Source: Spiribacter halobius (GTDB lineage: Bacteria > Pseudomonadota > Gammaproteobacteria > Nitrococcales > Nitrococcaceae). Taken from it: 64,000 nt of DNA. Shown here in pieces: positions 1 through 10,884 of the stretch. The DNA lies in contig NZ_CP086615.1 of assembly GCF_020883455.1 (NCBI RefSeq), positions 930,001 through 994,000 of the forward strand, written 5' to 3'. The position numbers and the translations under genes were made by a program. The notes below the pieces were generated by a model, which was not told where the DNA came from, did not search any database, and saw nothing but the letters and a program-made list of their open reading frames with translations. Each line of letters starts with the position of its first letter. The first letter of the stretch is position 1.

Positions 1-92
1 TCATGGCCGACGCGCTGCGCCTCTACAACGTGGCGCCGGATGCGACGCCACGCGAGTCGCGGCTTGTGGCCGCGGGGAGAGACGGCGGATGA
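1..92 (+). CDS. ftsI: Peptidoglycan D,D-transpeptidase FtsI (PBP3), C-terminal end only
   Basis: Only the last 29 or so codons are in the window. The reading frame ends ALRLYNVAPD followed by a short basic tail and TGA at 90-92, which resembles the C-terminus of septal penicillin-binding protein 3 in pseudomonads. The stop overlaps the murE start (ATGA at 89-92), the arrangement expected for ftsI in the dcw cluster. The catalytic domain lies upstream, so the name rests on position plus the short tail. Confidence 0.8.
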   Translation, partial: MADALRLYNVAPDATPRESRLVAAGRDGG

Positions 93-1570
93 GCGGGGTA
101 CGCGAGCTCACCGCACTGCTCGCCCCCTGGGCGAGCCCGCCGGCGCCGGTTCCCCTGACCGGCGTCGCACTGGACAGCCGGGCGCTGCGGCCCGGTTCGC
201 TGTTTCTGGCGGTCCCGGGCGGGGCGCGCCACGGTGCCGAGTTTCTCGACCCGGCGCTGGCGGCCGGGGCCGCCGCGGTGGCCTACGAGCCGGCGCCGGG
301 GCTGGATGCCGCGGCGCTGGAGGCGCGTTGCGCCGCAGCGGGCGTGCCCGCCGTCGCCGTGTCGGGCCTGGGTGCCGCTGCCGGCGCCATCGCGGCGCGT
401 TTCCACGGCGAGCCTTCGCAGGCCCTCACCGTGATCGGCGTCACCGGCACCGACGGCAAGACCTCCGTCAGCCACTACACCGCCCAGCTGCTGGACGGCG
501 TCGTCGGCCGCTGCGGCCTGGTCGGCACCCTGGGGCATGGCTTCGCCGGGGCCCTCGAGGCCGGGAGTCTCACCACGCCGGATGCGACCCGGCTGCAGGC
601 GGCGCTGGCGGAGCTGCGGGATCAGGGCGCCCGCGCCGTGGTGATGGAGGTGTCCTCCCACGCGCTGGCTCAGGCCCGGGTGGACGCCGTGGCCTTCGAC
701 GTCGCCGTGCTCACCAACCTCGGCCGGGATCATCTCGACTATCACGGCACCCTGGCCGCCTATGCCGAGGCCAAGTCGCGCCTGTTCGCCTGGGCGGGGC
801 TGCGCGCCCGCGTGCTCAATCTGGACGATGCCCTCGGTGCACGTCTCGCCACGGGCCATGAGGGGGTCATCGGCTATGGCGAGGCCGAGGGCGCCGCCCT
901 GCGGCTGGAGGCCGTGACCGCCCGGGAGACCGGGCTGGCGGTGTCGGCGCGGGTCGGAGGCCGGCGGCTGGACTTCGAGCTGCCGCTGCTCGGCCGCTTC
1001 AACGCCTGGAATGCCCTCGCCGCCGTCGGCGTGCTGCTGGCGCTGGGCGGCGATCCGGAAGCCGCACGGCCTGCGCTGGCCCGACTGCGGCCCGTGCCCG
1101 GGCGCATGGAGCGCTTCGGCGGCGGCGACCGGCCGCTGGCGGTGGTGGACTACGCCCACACCCCCGGCGCGCTGGAGGCGGCGCTGATCGCCGTGCGCCG
1201 GCATTGCACGGGGCGGCTCTGGTGCGTGTTCGGTTGCGGCGGTGAACGCGACACCGGCAAGCGCCCGCTCATGGGCGGGGTTGCCAGCCGCCTTGCCCAT
1301 CAGGTCGTGCTGACCAGCGACAACCCCCGCGGCGAGGACCCGCGGGCGATCCTCGAGGACATTCGCCAGGGCTGTGACGGACCCGCCGAGGTCGCTGTGG
1401 AGCCGGACCGCGAGGCCGCCATCGCCCGGGCCCTGGGCCAGGCCGCACCGGGTGACGTAGTGCTCGTCGCCGGCAAGGGGCACGAGGACTACCAGATCGT
1501 CGGCGAGCGCCGGCTCGCCTTCAGCGACCGCGCCACCGTGCGCACGCTGCTGGCCGGGGAGGTGGTGTGA
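89..1570 (+). CDS. murE: UDP-MurNAc-L-Ala-D-Glu:meso-diaminopimelate ligase
   Basis: This cytoplasmic ATP-dependent ligase adds meso-diaminopimelate to the UDP-MurNAc dipeptide, the third amino acid step of peptidoglycan precursor synthesis. The 493-residue product has the Mur ligase P-loop GVTGTDGKT at about residues 117-125. The DNPR motif at 411-414 marks enzymes that use diaminopimelate rather than lysine. The ATG overlaps the ftsI stop and the TGA overlaps the murF start, so translation is probably coupled. Length is normal for the family. Confidence 0.97.
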   Translation: MSGVRELTALLAPWASPPAPVPLTGVALDSRALRPGSLFLAVPGGARHGAEFLDPALAAGAAAVAYEPAPGLDAAALEARCAAAGVPAVAVSGLGAAAGAIAARFHGEPSQALTVIGVTGTDGKTSVSHYTAQLLDGVVGRCGLVGTLGHGFAGALEAGSLTTPDATRLQAALAELRDQGARAVVMEVSSHALAQARVDAVAFDVAVLTNLGRDHLDYHGTLAAYAEAKSRLFAWAGLRARVLNLDDALGARLATGHEGVIGYGEAEGAALRLEAVTARETGLAVSARVGGRRLDFELPLLGRFNAWNALAAVGVLLALGGDPEAARPALARLRPVPGRMERFGGGDRPLAVVDYAHTPGALEAALIAVRRHCTGRLWCVFGCGGERDTGKRPLMGGVASRLAHQVVLTSDNPRGEDPRAILEDIRQGCDGPAEVAVEPDREAAIARALGQAAPGDVVLVAGKGHEDYQIVGERRLAFSDRATVRTLLAGEVV

Positions 1571-2931
1571 TGGACCCGGTCCGGCTGCGCACCCTGGCGA
1601 GCGAGCTCGGTGGCGAGGTCCGCGGCGAGGACAGCGAGATCACCGCGGCCGGCATCGACAGCCGCCGCCTGCCCCCGGGCGCGCTGTTTGTCGCGCTGCC
1701 CGGCAGCCGCCATGACGGCCATGAGTTCGTCGCTGCCGCCCGGGAGGCGGGCGCCGCCGCCGCGCTGGTGACGCGCTTCGTCGACGATCCGCTGCCGCAG
1801 TGGTGTGTCGAGAGCGCGCCGCGGACCCTCGCCGAGCTCGGCTGCCGGGCGCGGTCCCGGAGCCCGGCCCTGCGCATCGGGGTTACGGGCAGCAACGGCA
1901 AGACCACGGTCAAGGGGATGCTCGCCGCGATTCTGGCGGGCGAGGGTGAAACCCTCGCCACTGCGGGCAACCTCAACAACGAGCTGGGCGTGCCGCTGAC
2001 GCTGTGCCGGCTCGCCGCCCACCACCGCTACGCCGTGCTCGAGCTCGGCTGCAGCCGCCCGGGGGACATCCGCCTGCTGGCGAGCTGGAGCCGCCCACAG
2101 GTGGGGCTGGTCAACAACGCCGCCCCCGCGCACCTGGAGGGGTTCGGCAGCGTCGAGGCGGTGGCGCGGACCAAGGGCGAGCTGTTCGAGGCGCTGCCGG
2201 CGGATGGCTGGGCCATCATCAATGCCGATGACGCCCACGCCGGACTCTGGGAGCAACAGGCCGCCCACTGTCGTGTGCTGCGCTTCGGGCTCGCCAGCCC
2301 GGCAGCGGACGTCAGCGGCGAGGCGACGGCGGACGGCGGCCTGCGCATCGCCCTGCCCAGTGGCGTCATCCTGGTGCGGCTCGCACTGCCTGGCCGGCAC
2401 AACCGCGCCAACGCCGTGGCGGCGGCCGCCGCCGCCTGGGCCGCCGGGGCGCGGCCGGAGGCGATCGTCGCCGGCCTGGAGCGGGTGGCGCCGGTACCGG
2501 GTCGGCTCGCGCCGCGCACCGGTCTGCACGGCAGCGAGATCCTGGACGACAGCTACAACGCCAACCCGGCCTCGCTGGAGGCGGCCCTGGAAGCGGCGGC
2601 AGCGGACGACCGCGAGGTGTGGCTCGCGTTGGGGGACATGGCGGAGCTCGGCGATCAGGCCGAGGCCCTGCATGCCGAGGCCGGCCGCCGGGCGCGGCGC
2701 CTCGGCGTGACACGCCTGGACGCCTGCGGCGCGCTCGCGGCCCACGCCGCCGCGGCCTTCGGCGACGGTGGCTACCGGCATCCCGACCAGGGCGCCCTCA
2801 TCGCTGCGCTGCAGGCGGCGCTGCATCCCGGCGTGCGGCTGCTGGTCAAGGGGTCCCGCTCTGCCGCCATGGAGCGCGTGGCCGATGCCCTCGCCCACGA
2901 TCGTGGCAGGGAGGGCGTGCCATGCTCCTGA
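1567..2931 (+). CDS. murF: UDP-MurNAc-tripeptide:D-Ala-D-Ala ligase
   Basis: MurF adds the D-Ala-D-Ala dipeptide made by Ddl to complete the UDP-MurNAc-pentapeptide. The 454-residue protein carries the Mur ligase P-loop [10 protein letters not shown] at about 105-114 and the C-terminal motif DDSYNANP, typical of MurF. It starts four bases before the end of murE and runs into mraY, whose ATG lies at 2922 inside its last codons. Its partner Ddl is encoded later in the same operon. Confidence 0.97.
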   Translation: MMDPVRLRTLASELGGEVRGEDSEITAAGIDSRRLPPGALFVALPGSRHDGHEFVAAAREAGAAAALVTRFVDDPLPQWCVESAPRTLAELGCRARSRSPALRIGVTGSNGKTTVKGMLAAILAGEGETLATAGNLNNELGVPLTLCRLAAHHRYAVLELGCSRPGDIRLLASWSRPQVGLVNNAAPAHLEGFGSVEAVARTKGELFEALPADGWAIINADDAHAGLWEQQAAHCRVLRFGLASPAADVSGEATADGGLRIALPSGVILVRLALPGRHNRANAVAAAAAAWAAGARPEAIVAGLERVAPVPGRLAPRTGLHGSEILDDSYNANPASLEAALEAAAADDREVWLALGDMAELGDQAEALHAEAGRRARRLGVTRLDACGALAAHAAAAFGDGGYRHPDQGALIAALQAALHPGVRLLVKGSRSAAMERVADALAHDRGREGVPCS

Positions 2932-4004
2932 TGCTCGCCGAGCAGCTGCAGGCCCTCTACAGCGGTTTCAACGTCTTTCAGTACCTGACCTTCCGGGCCA
3001 TCCTCGGCACGCTCACCGCCCTCGGCATTGCGCTGCTGGTGGGGCCGCGGCTGATCCGCCGCCTGGTGCAGCACCAGATCGGCCAGTTCGTGCGCGACGA
3101 CGGCCCCGAGTCGCATCTGTCCAAGGCCGGGACCCCGACCATGGGCGGCGCCCTCATCCTCGTGAGCATTGCCGTCGCCACGCTGCTCTGGAGCGACCTC
3201 GCCAACCGCTTTGTCTGGGTGGTGCTGCTGGTCACCCTCGCCTTCGGCGTGGTCGGCGGCGTCGACGACTGGCTCAAGCTCACCCGCGCCAGCAGCAAGG
3301 GGCTTTCCGCCCGCGCCAAGTACCTCTGGCAGTCCGTGGCCGGCGTGGTCGCGGCGCTGGTGCTTTACTTCACGGCGGCGAGCCCCATCGAGACGGCGCT
3401 GATCGTGCCGCTGTTCAAGGACGTGATGCTCCCGCTGGGCTGGCTGTTCGTGCCGCTCACCTACCTGGTGGTGGTGGGCTCCTCCAACGCCGTGAACCTG
3501 ACCGACGGGCTGGACGGCCTCGCCATCATGCCCACCGTGCTGGTGGGCGGAGCCCTCGGCGTCTTCGCCTACGTCAGCGGCAACATCAACTTCGCGGAGT
3601 ACCTCGGCATCCCCTACGTCCGCGGCGCGGGCGAGGTGGTGGTGTTCTGCGGCGCGCTGGTCGGCGCCGGCCTCGGCTTCCTCTGGTTCAACACCTATCC
3701 CGCGCAGGTGTTCATGGGCGACGTCGGTGCCCTCGCCCTGGGTGCTGCGCTCGGCATCCTGGCGGTGGTAGTCCGTCAGGAGCTGGTGCTGTTCGTCATG
3801 GGCGGCGTGTTCGTCGCCGAGACGGTATCCGTGATGCTGCAGGTGGCCTCCTACCGCCTCACCGGGCGGCGGATCTTCCGCATGGCGCCGCTGCATCATC
3901 ATTTCGAGCTCAAGGGCTGGCCGGAGCCACGCGTGATCGTCCGCTTCTGGATCGTCACCGTGGTGCTGGTGCTCGTGGGCCTTGCCACCCTGAAGCTGCG
4001 CTGA
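2922..4004 (+). CDS. mraY: Phospho-MurNAc-pentapeptide transferase (lipid I synthase)
   Basis: MraY transfers phospho-MurNAc-pentapeptide from UDP to undecaprenyl phosphate in the inner membrane, forming lipid I. The product is 360 residues, the same length as the E. coli enzyme, with about ten membrane helices. It has the catalytic Asp pair in GGVDDWLK at 115-116, the [10 protein letters not shown] loop and the HHHFE motif near the C-terminus. The ATG at 2922 was chosen because it gives this standard N-terminus and overlaps the murF stop. The open frame itself continues upstream inside murF. Confidence 0.97.
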   Translation: MLLMLAEQLQALYSGFNVFQYLTFRAILGTLTALGIALLVGPRLIRRLVQHQIGQFVRDDGPESHLSKAGTPTMGGALILVSIAVATLLWSDLANRFVWVVLLVTLAFGVVGGVDDWLKLTRASSKGLSARAKYLWQSVAGVVAALVLYFTAASPIETALIVPLFKDVMLPLGWLFVPLTYLVVVGSSNAVNLTDGLDGLAIMPTVLVGGALGVFAYVSGNINFAEYLGIPYVRGAGEVVVFCGALVGAGLGFLWFNTYPAQVFMGDVGALALGAALGILAVVVRQELVLFVMGGVFVAETVSVMLQVASYRLTGRRIFRMAPLHHHFELKGWPEPRVIVRFWIVTVVLVLVGLATLKLR

Positions 4005-5362
4005 TGGCACGGGCGATGACGGCAAAACGGCCAGGCTGGGATGCGGTGATCGTCGGGCTCGGCGAGACCGGCCTCGCCTGTGCGCGGCATCTGGCGGCGC
4101 GCGGCCGCCGGGTGGCGGTCACCGACAGCCGGGCGACGCCGCCGCGGGCCCGGGCGCTGGCCGCGGAACACCCGGAGATCCCCCAGGCGCTGGGGCGGCT
4201 GGATGCGTCGCTGCTGGCGGACGCCGGCGAGATCGTGCTGAGCCCAGGGGTCGATCCCCGGCTGCCGGAGCTGCAGGCGGCGCGCGAGGCGGGCGTGCCC
4301 ATGGCGGGCGAGATCGAGCTCTTCGCCCGGGTCGCCCGTGCCCCGGTGGTCGCGATTACCGGCTCCAACGGCAAGAGCACGGTGACGAGCCTGGTGGGCG
4401 CCATGGCCGAGGCCGCCGGGCTGCGGACCGCAGTGGGGGGCAACCTCGGCACGCCGGCCCTGGATCTGCTCGCCGAGCCGGAGTCCGAGCTGTACGTGCT
4501 GGAGCTTTCCAGCTTCCAGCTGGAGACGGTGGCGAGCCTGGACGCCCGCGTGGCCACGGTCCTCAATCTCAGCCCCGACCACCTGGACCGCTACCCGGAC
4601 ATAGCCGCCTACGCGGCCGCCAAGCAGCGGATCTTCCGCGGCCACGGTCTGATGGTGCTGAACGCCGACGACCCCCAGGTCGCCGCCATGGCGCTGGCCG
4701 GCCGTGAGCGCCGCTGGTTCGGGCTCGGGCCGCCGGCGGGGGACGAGCACTACGGGCTGGTGCGGCGTGCCGGCGAGACCTGGCTTGCCCGCGGCGAGAC
4801 GCCCCTGCTGCCCACCGGCGCGCTCGCGCTCCCCGGCCGCCACAACCAGGCCAACGCGCTGGCCGCGCTCGCCCTCGGCGAGGCGGCGGGACTGCCGGAG
4901 GCCGCCATGCTGGCGGCACTGCGCGAGTTCCGCGGCCTGCCCCATCGCAGCGAGCCGGTGGCCGAGCGCAATGGCGTGCTCTGGGTCAACGACTCCAAGG
5001 CCACCAACGTTGGCGCCGCCGTGGCCGCCATCGAGGGCATGGAGCGCCCCGTCGTGTTGCTGGCGGGGGGCGACGGCAAGGGGCAGGACTTCGGCGCCCT
5101 CGCCACGGCCCTGCGCGGGCGGGCGCGGGCGGCGGTGGTGTTCGGGCGCGACGCGCCGCGGCTTGTGGCCGCCCTCGGCGACGCCTGCCCGGTGACGCGG
5201 GTGGCGGATCTGGACGCGGCGGTGACGGCGGCGGCGGCGCTGAGCCGGGCCGGCGATGCCGTGCTGCTCGCGCCGGCCTGCGCCAGTCTCGATCAGTTCC
5301 CGGATTACCGCGCCCGGGGCGCGGCGTTCCGGCGCGCGGTGGAGGGCCTCGGCGATGGTTGA
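4004..5362 (+). CDS. murD: UDP-MurNAc-L-alanine:D-glutamate ligase
   Basis: MurD adds D-glutamate to UDP-MurNAc-L-alanine in the cytoplasm. The 452-residue product has an N-terminal Rossmann-like segment (VIVGLGETGLACARHLA), the P-loop GSNGKST at about 120-126, the LELSSFQLE segment and VNDSKATN, all typical of MurD. The ATG at 4004 shares bases with the mraY stop (TGATG). A second ATG at 4016 could also serve. The operon position between mraY and ftsW is the standard one. Confidence 0.97.
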   Translation: MARAMTAKRPGWDAVIVGLGETGLACARHLAARGRRVAVTDSRATPPRARALAAEHPEIPQALGRLDASLLADAGEIVLSPGVDPRLPELQAAREAGVPMAGEIELFARVARAPVVAITGSNGKSTVTSLVGAMAEAAGLRTAVGGNLGTPALDLLAEPESELYVLELSSFQLETVASLDARVATVLNLSPDHLDRYPDIAAYAAAKQRIFRGHGLMVLNADDPQVAAMALAGRERRWFGLGPPAGDEHYGLVRRAGETWLARGETPLLPTGALALPGRHNQANALAALALGEAAGLPEAAMLAALREFRGLPHRSEPVAERNGVLWVNDSKATNVGAAVAAIEGMERPVVLLAGGDGKGQDFGALATALRGRARAAVVFGRDAPRLVAALGDACPVTRVADLDAAVTAAAALSRAGDAVLLAPACASLDQFPDYRARGAAFRRAVEGLGDG

Positions 5363-6548
5363 CGTGCTCGCCGCCCAGCCCCTGCGCACGGCCGCCCGTC
5401 GCCAGCTCGACCTGCTCGAGGACAGCGACCGTGGCCTGCTGCTGGCGCTGGCCGCCATCGTCGGCCTTGGTCTGGTCATGGTGGCCTCCGCCTCGGTGGC
5501 GGTGGCCGAGCGCACCGTGGGCGACCCCACCCACTACCTCGTGCGGCAGCTCGTGTATCTCGGCCTCGGCGCGGCTGCCGCCGGCCTGGTGCTGCGTGTC
5601 CGCCTTGCGGTCTGGCAGGCCCTGGGCAGCCCGCTGCTCGGCTTCGGCTACCTGCTGCTGGCCCTGGTGCTGGTGCCAGGGGTCGGCCATGAGGTCAACG
5701 GCGCCAGCCGCTGGCTCGACCTCGGCCTGTTCAACCTTCAGGTCTCCGAGGTGGCGCGAGTGTGCGTGCTGGTCTACCTGGCGGCCTACCTGGTGCGCCG
5801 CGCGCAGGCGGTGCAGGCCACGGCCCGCGGCTTCCTCATCCCGGTGGCCCTGATTCTGGTGGCGGCGGCGCTGCTGCTCGGCGAGCCCGACTTCGGCGCC
5901 GCCGTGGTGCTCACTGCCACGGGGCTCAGCCTGGTCTTCATTGCCGGGGCGCCCCTCGGGCGGTTTGCGCTGCTCGCGCTGGGCTGCGTCGGCGCCGGCG
6001 TGCTGCTGGTGGTGACCTCGCCCTATCGCTGGCAGCGGCTGGTGGCCTTCCGCGACCCCTGGGCGGACCCGTTCGACTCCGGCTTCCAGCTCACCCAGTC
6101 GCTGATCGCCGTGGGGCGCGGCGAGTGGTTCGGCGTGGGCCTCGGCAACAGCGTGCAGAAGCTCTTCTACCTGCCGGAGGCGCACACCGACTTCCTGTTC
6201 GCCGTTCTCGCCGAGGAGCTCGGTTTCGTCGGCATGGCGGTGGTGATCGGGCTGTACGCGTTCGTGGTCTGGCGGGCCTGCGCCATCGGCGCGGCGAGCT
6301 TTGCCGCCGGGCGCCCGTTCGGCGGCTACCTCGCCTACGGCGTCGGCGTCAGCCTGGGGCTGCAGGCCTTCGTGAACATGGGCGTGAACCTGGGCCTGCT
6401 GCCCACCAAGGGGCTGACCCTGCCGCTGATGAGCTACGGCGGCAGCAGCCTGGTGATGACCTGTGTCTCCCTCGGGCTGCTGCTGCGGGTGGACGTGGAG
6501 CGGCGCCGGGCCGGAAGGGCGGCGAGCGCCCCGGAGGTGCCGGCATGA
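5355..6548 (+). CDS. ftsW: Septal peptidoglycan glycosyltransferase FtsW (SEDS family)
   Basis: FtsW is the polytopic SEDS-family protein that polymerises septal glycan from lipid II together with FtsI. The 397-residue product has about ten membrane helices, the extracytoplasmic segment WADPFDSGFQLTQSLIAVG and the conserved C-terminal motif PTKGLTLPLMSYGGSS near residue 353. The ATG at 5355 overlaps the end of murD by eight bases and gives the usual cytoplasmic N-terminus. The stop overlaps murG. Confidence 0.97.
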   Translation: MVDVLAAQPLRTAARRQLDLLEDSDRGLLLALAAIVGLGLVMVASASVAVAERTVGDPTHYLVRQLVYLGLGAAAAGLVLRVRLAVWQALGSPLLGFGYLLLALVLVPGVGHEVNGASRWLDLGLFNLQVSEVARVCVLVYLAAYLVRRAQAVQATARGFLIPVALILVAAALLLGEPDFGAAVVLTATGLSLVFIAGAPLGRFALLALGCVGAGVLLVVTSPYRWQRLVAFRDPWADPFDSGFQLTQSLIAVGRGEWFGVGLGNSVQKLFYLPEAHTDFLFAVLAEELGFVGMAVVIGLYAFVVWRACAIGAASFAAGRPFGGYLAYGVGVSLGLQAFVNMGVNLGLLPTKGLTLPLMSYGGSSLVMTCVSLGLLLRVDVERRRAGRAASAPEVPA

Positions 6549-7624
6549 GCGCGGCGCCCGTGATGATCCTCGCCGGTGGCACCGGCGGCCACGTGTTTCC
6601 GGCGCTGGCCGTGGCCGAGGCCCTGGCGGCGCACGCCGTGCCGGTGGTCTGGATGGGCACCGCCCGCGGCCTCGAGAGCCGGGTGGTACCAGCGGCCGGC
6701 ATTACCCTGGAGCCGCTCAGCGTGCGCGGGCTGCGCGGCAAGGGCCGGCTGGGCTGGCTGACGGCACCCCTCATGCTGGCACGGGCGCTGTTTCAGGCGC
6801 TGGCGGTGCTGCGCCGCCACCGCCCGCGCGCCGTGCTCGGCATGGGTGGCTATGTGGCGGGTCCGGGCGCGGTGGCCGCCTGGCTGCTGCGCCGGCCGCT
6901 GGTCATCCACGAGCAGAACGCCATTCCCGGCTTTACCAACCGCCATCTCGCGCGCCTCGCGCGGGCCGTGCTCACCGGTTTCGACCGACCGTTTCCGGGC
7001 GCACCCGCGGCACGCTTCGTGGGCAATCCGGTGCGTCGGGCCATCGCCGAGCTGCCGCCGCCGGAGGTCCGCATGGCGGGGCGCGAGGGCCCGCTGCAGG
7101 TGCTGGTGGTGGGCGGCAGCCTCGGGGCATTGGCGCTGAACCGTGCCGTGCCCGCCGCGCTGGCCGCGTTGCCGGCGGGGCAGCGCCCGCGGATCCGCCA
7201 CCAGGCCGGCGAGCGCACCCAGGCCGTGGCGGATGAGGCCTACGCCAGTCACGGCGTCGACGCCGAGGTGGTGGCCTTCATCGAGGACATGGCCGAGGCC
7301 TACGCCTGGGCGGATCTGGTCATCTGCCGGGCCGGCGCGCTCACCGTCTCCGAGCTTGCCGCCGCCGGCGTGGCGGCGCTGTTCGTGCCCTTCCCGCATG
7401 CGGTGGACGACCATCAGGCCGCCAACGCGGCCTTCCTGGTGGACGCCGGGGCGGCGGAGATGGTGCGCGAGGCGGAGATTCCGGAGGGCCGGCTCGAGGC
7501 CGCGCTGACCGGGCTGCTCGGCGACCGGGCCGGTCTGCTGGAGCGGGCCCGGCGCGCGCGGGCCCTGGGGCGGCCGCAGGCGGCGGAGATGGTCGCGCAG
7601 ACCTGCCTGGAGGTAGCGCCATGA
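6545..7624 (+). CDS. murG: Lipid II synthase (UDP-GlcNAc:undecaprenyl-PP-MurNAc-pentapeptide GlcNAc transferase)
   Basis: MurG adds GlcNAc to lipid I on the inner face of the cytoplasmic membrane to make lipid II. The product is 359 residues, GT28 family, with the N-terminal glycine loop GGTGGH at 11-16, a second glycine loop [10 protein letters not shown], and the acceptor-side segment [12 protein letters not shown]. In the C-terminal half [17 protein letters not shown] forms the UDP-GlcNAc site. ATG overlaps the ftsW stop (ATGA). Confidence 0.97.
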   Translation: MSAAPVMILAGGTGGHVFPALAVAEALAAHAVPVVWMGTARGLESRVVPAAGITLEPLSVRGLRGKGRLGWLTAPLMLARALFQALAVLRRHRPRAVLGMGGYVAGPGAVAAWLLRRPLVIHEQNAIPGFTNRHLARLARAVLTGFDRPFPGAPAARFVGNPVRRAIAELPPPEVRMAGREGPLQVLVVGGSLGALALNRAVPAALAALPAGQRPRIRHQAGERTQAVADEAYASHGVDAEVVAFIEDMAEAYAWADLVICRAGALTVSELAAAGVAALFVPFPHAVDDHQAANAAFLVDAGAAEMVREAEIPEGRLEAALTGLLGDRAGLLERARRARALGRPQAAEMVAQTCLEVAP

Positions 7625-9063
7625 GCGGCGAGGCCATCGACCCCCGGCTCGGCGGCCCCGGTGCCATGGGTCGGGTGCAGCGGCTGCACTTCGTCGGCAT
7701 CGGCGGCGCCGGCATGGGCGGTATCGCCGAGGTGCTGCTGAATCTCGGCTATCAGGTGAGCGGCTCCGACCTGCGGGAGAATCCGGTGACCCGGCATCTG
7801 GCGGACCTGGGCGCCGCCGTGCACATCGGTCATGACGCGGGCCACGTCGAGGGCGCCGACGCCGTGGTGATCTCCAGTGCCGTCACCGGCGACAACCCCG
7901 AGGTGCAGGCGGCCCGCGAGCGGCGTCTGCCGGTGGTGCCGCGGGCGGAGATGCTCGCGGAGCTGATGCGCTTCCGCTACGGCATCGCCGTCGCCGGCAC
8001 CCATGGCAAGACCACCACCACGAGCCTGGTGGCGAGCATCCTCGCCGAGGCGGGGCTCGATCCCACCTTCGTCATCGGCGGGCGGCTGAACAGCGCCGCA
8101 AGCCATGCCCGCCTCGGCGCCGGCCGCTATCTGGTGGCGGAGGCCGACGAGAGCGACGCCTCGTTCCTCTATCTCAACCCGATGATGGCGGTGGTCACCA
8201 ATATCGACGCCGACCACCTCGGTACCTACGAGGGCGACTTCCAGCGCCTGCGCGCGACCTTCCTGGAGTTCCTGCATCACCTGCCGTTCTACGGCCTCGC
8301 GGTGCTCTGCGAGGACGACCCGGAGGTGCGCGCGCTGCTGCCCTCGCTGAGCCGCCCGGTGCGCACCTACGGCTTTGCCGAGGGCGCCGATCTGCGGGCG
8401 GTGGACGTCAGCCAGGACGGCATGCGCAGCCGCTTCCGGGTGCTGGCCCCGGACGGCGACGCCCTCGACGTGGAGCTCAATCTGCCGGGGCGGCACAACG
8501 TCCTCAATGCCCTCGCGGCCATCGCGGTGGCGCGCGAGCTGGGCGTCGAGGACGCGGCCATCGCCCGGGCGCTGGCGGGCTTCGCCGGCATCGGCCGGCG
8601 CTTCCAGGTCTACGGCCCGGTGGCGCTGCCCCGCGGCACGGTGGAGCTGGTGGACGACTATGGCCACCACCCGCGGGAGATCGCGGCGGTACTCCAGGCC
8701 CTCCGTGCCGGCTGGCCGGGGCGCCGGGTGCTGGTGGCCTTCCAGCCGCACCGCTACAGCCGCACGCGCGATCTGTTCGAGGACTTCGCCCGCGTGCTCT
8801 CCCAGGCCGACGCCCTGGTGGTGAGCGAGGTGTACCCGGCCGGGGAGGCGCCGCTGCCGGGCGCTGACGGCCGCAGCCTGTGCCGCGCCATCCGGCTCCG
8901 GGGTCAGGTGGATCCGGTGTTCGCCGGCAGCGTCGCGGAGCTGGAGACGCTGCTGGCGGACGTCGCCGAGCCCGGGGATCTGGTGGTGACGCTGGGCGCC
9001 GGCAGCATCGGCGGTGTCGGCCCCGCCCTGCTCGAGCGCTACGGGCCCGGGGGGACGCCATGA
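7621..9063 (+). CDS. murC: UDP-MurNAc:L-alanine ligase
   Basis: MurC joins L-alanine to UDP-MurNAc, the first peptide step of precursor synthesis. The 480-residue protein has the N-terminal nucleotide fold signature [16 protein letters not shown], the P-loop GTHGKTTT at about 126-133 and the family segment [10 protein letters not shown] in the C-terminal domain. It overlaps murG by four bases and murB by four. A short extra N-terminal stretch before the Rossmann strand is common in this family. Confidence 0.97.
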   Translation: MSGEAIDPRLGGPGAMGRVQRLHFVGIGGAGMGGIAEVLLNLGYQVSGSDLRENPVTRHLADLGAAVHIGHDAGHVEGADAVVISSAVTGDNPEVQAARERRLPVVPRAEMLAELMRFRYGIAVAGTHGKTTTTSLVASILAEAGLDPTFVIGGRLNSAASHARLGAGRYLVAEADESDASFLYLNPMMAVVTNIDADHLGTYEGDFQRLRATFLEFLHHLPFYGLAVLCEDDPEVRALLPSLSRPVRTYGFAEGADLRAVDVSQDGMRSRFRVLAPDGDALDVELNLPGRHNVLNALAAIAVARELGVEDAAIARALAGFAGIGRRFQVYGPVALPRGTVELVDDYGHHPREIAAVLQALRAGWPGRRVLVAFQPHRYSRTRDLFEDFARVLSQADALVVSEVYPAGEAPLPGADGRSLCRAIRLRGQVDPVFAGSVAELETLLADVAEPGDLVVTLGAGSIGGVGPALLERYGPGGTP

Positions 9064-9953
9064 CCCGTCTGCGCGGACGCCTGCGCCACGACGAGCCCCT
9101 CGCGCGCTACACCACCTGGCGCGTGGGCGGTCCGGCGGAGCGGCTGTTCGAGCCGGCGGATGCGGCCGATCTGGCCGCCTATCTGCACGCCCGTCCGGAC
9201 GACGAGCCGCTGTTCTGGCTTGGCCTCGGCAGCAATCTGCTGGTGCGAGACGGCGGTCTGCGCGGCTCGGTGATCCGCACCCAGCGGGGGCTGGGCGCGC
9301 TGCAGGAGCTCCCCGACGGCGGCGTGCGGGCCGGTGCCGGCGTGCCCTGCGCCAAGCTCGCCCGGCTCTGCAGCCGCCGCGGGCTCGTCGGTGCGGCCTT
9401 TTTCGCCGGCATTCCCGGCACCGTGGGCGGGGCGCTCGCCATGAACGCCGGCGCCTGGGGCGGCGAGACCTGGACGCATGTGGAGAGCGTGGAGACGGTG
9501 GACCGCAGCGGCGCCTGCCGCGAGCGCGGGCCGGAGGCGTTCCAGGTCGGTTACCGGCGGGTCGAGGGCAACCCCGGCGAGTGGTTCACCGCCGCCACCT
9601 TCCGTTTCCGCCCGGGGGGCGATCCGGGGGCGCTGGCGAGCCGCGTTCGCGAGCTCCTCGCCGAGCGCGCCGAGCGCCAGCCCACGGGCCTCGCCAGCGG
9701 CGGCTCGGTGTTCCGCAACCCGCCCGGGGACCACGCCGCGCGCCTGATCGAGGCCGCCGGCCTGAAGGGCACGGTCCGTGGCGGCGCCCGCATCTCCGAG
9801 AAACACGCGAATTTCATCGTCCACGAGGGCGACGCCACGGCGGCGGACATCGAGGCCCTGATCGAGCTGGCCCGGGAGCGGGTGGCGGCGGTGCACGGGG
9901 TCACGCTGGAGCCCGAGGTGCGCATCGTGGGGGAGGCGAGAGTCCATGACTGA
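9060..9953 (+). CDS. murB: UDP-N-acetylenolpyruvoylglucosamine reductase
   Basis: MurB uses NADPH and FAD to reduce UDP-GlcNAc-enolpyruvate to UDP-MurNAc. The 297-residue product has an FAD-binding segment ([13 protein letters not shown]), [18 protein letters not shown], the catalytic serine region [10 protein letters not shown] near residue 214, and a C-terminal glutamate in EPEVRIVGE. The ATG at 9060 overlaps the murC stop and was preferred to the longer frame beginning inside murC. It is shorter than the E. coli enzyme, like many MurB proteins from bacteria outside the enterics. Confidence 0.96.
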   Translation: MTRLRGRLRHDEPLARYTTWRVGGPAERLFEPADAADLAAYLHARPDDEPLFWLGLGSNLLVRDGGLRGSVIRTQRGLGALQELPDGGVRAGAGVPCAKLARLCSRRGLVGAAFFAGIPGTVGGALAMNAGAWGGETWTHVESVETVDRSGACRERGPEAFQVGYRRVEGNPGEWFTAATFRFRPGGDPGALASRVRELLAERAERQPTGLASGGSVFRNPPGDHAARLIEAAGLKGTVRGGARISEKHANFIVHEGDATAADIEALIELARERVAAVHGVTLEPEVRIVGEARVHD

Positions 9954-10884
9954 ATCGAGGACACCCACGGTCGCCGCGATGGGGCGCGTTGCCGTGCTCG
10001 CCGGCGGTGGCTCGGCGGAGCGGCCCATTTCGCTCAAGAGCGGCGGCGAGTGTCTGCGTGCGCTCCAGGCCCTGGGCGTTGCCGCCGAGCATTTCGACCC
10101 GGCTGAACGCCCCCTCGCCGAGCTCGCCGGGTTCGATCGCGCGTTCATCGCCCTGCACGGCCGCGGCGGCGAGGACGGCGTCATCCAGGGGGCGCTGGAG
10201 GCCCTGGGCGTGCCCTACACCGGCAGCGGCGTGCTCGGCTCGGCCATCGGCATGGACAAGCTGCGCAGCAAGCTGGTCTGGAAGGGGCTCGGCCTGTCGA
10301 CGCCGGAGCACCGGGTGCCCGCCAGCGCCGAGGCGCTGCCGGAGGTGATCGATGCGCTCGGTCTGCCGCTGTTCGTCAAGCCCGTCCGCGAGGGCTCGAG
10401 CCTCGGCACGACCCGGGTGGACGACGCGGCGGCCCTGCGCACCGCCTGGGAGGCGGCGCGACGCTATGACGCCGAGGTGCTGGTGGAGCCCTGCGTGGTG
10501 GGCGAGGAGTACACCGTCGCGGTGCTGGACGGCGAGGCACTGCCCGCCATCCGCATCGAGGCCGAGGGGCGCTTCTACGACTTCGAGGCCAAGTACCAGT
10601 CCGAGGCGACGCGCATGGTCATCCCCTGCGGCCTGGCGGCGAGCGAAGAGGCGGCGCTCGGCGAGCTCGCACTCGCCGCGTTCGACGCCATCGGCGCCTC
10701 CGGCTGGGGGCGGGTGGACGTGATGCGCGACGGCGCCGGGCGTTTCTGGCTGCTCGAGGTGAACACCATCCCGGGCATGACCGACCACTCGCTGGTGCCC
10801 GCGGCAGCGCGGGCAAGGGGGTTGGATATGGCAGCGCTGGTCTGGCGGATCCTGCTGACGAGCCGGAGGCCGGGTGAGGGCTGA
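9946..10884 (+). CDS. ddlB: D-alanine:D-alanine ligase
   Basis: This ATP-grasp ligase makes the D-Ala-D-Ala dipeptide consumed by MurF. The 312-residue product shows VLAGGGSAERPISLKSG, HGRGGEDG, the ATP-grasp lysine strand LFVKPVREGSSLG and the metal-binding end WLLEVNTIPGMTDHSLVP. The first ATG overlaps murB by eight bases and adds about eleven residues before a second in-frame ATG at 9979, which may be the true start. The dcw position is that of ddlB. Confidence 0.96.
   Translation: MTESRTPTVAAMGRVAVLAGGGSAERPISLKSGGECLRALQALGVAAEHFDPAERPLAELAGFDRAFIALHGRGGEDGVIQGALEALGVPYTGSGVLGSAIGMDKLRSKLVWKGLGLSTPEHRVPASAEALPEVIDALGLPLFVKPVREGSSLGTTRVDDAAALRTAWEAARRYDAEVLVEPCVVGEEYTVAVLDGEALPAIRIEAEGRFYDFEAKYQSEATRMVIPCGLAASEEAALGELALAAFDAIGASGWGRVDVMRDGAGRFWLLEVNTIPGMTDHSLVPAAARARGLDMAALVWRILLTSRRPGEG

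Noticed and set aside
2619-2921. N-terminal extension of mraY inside murF
   Set aside because: The extra 101 residues are Arg/Gly-rich and out of frame with murF; the family N-terminus begins at ATG 2922.
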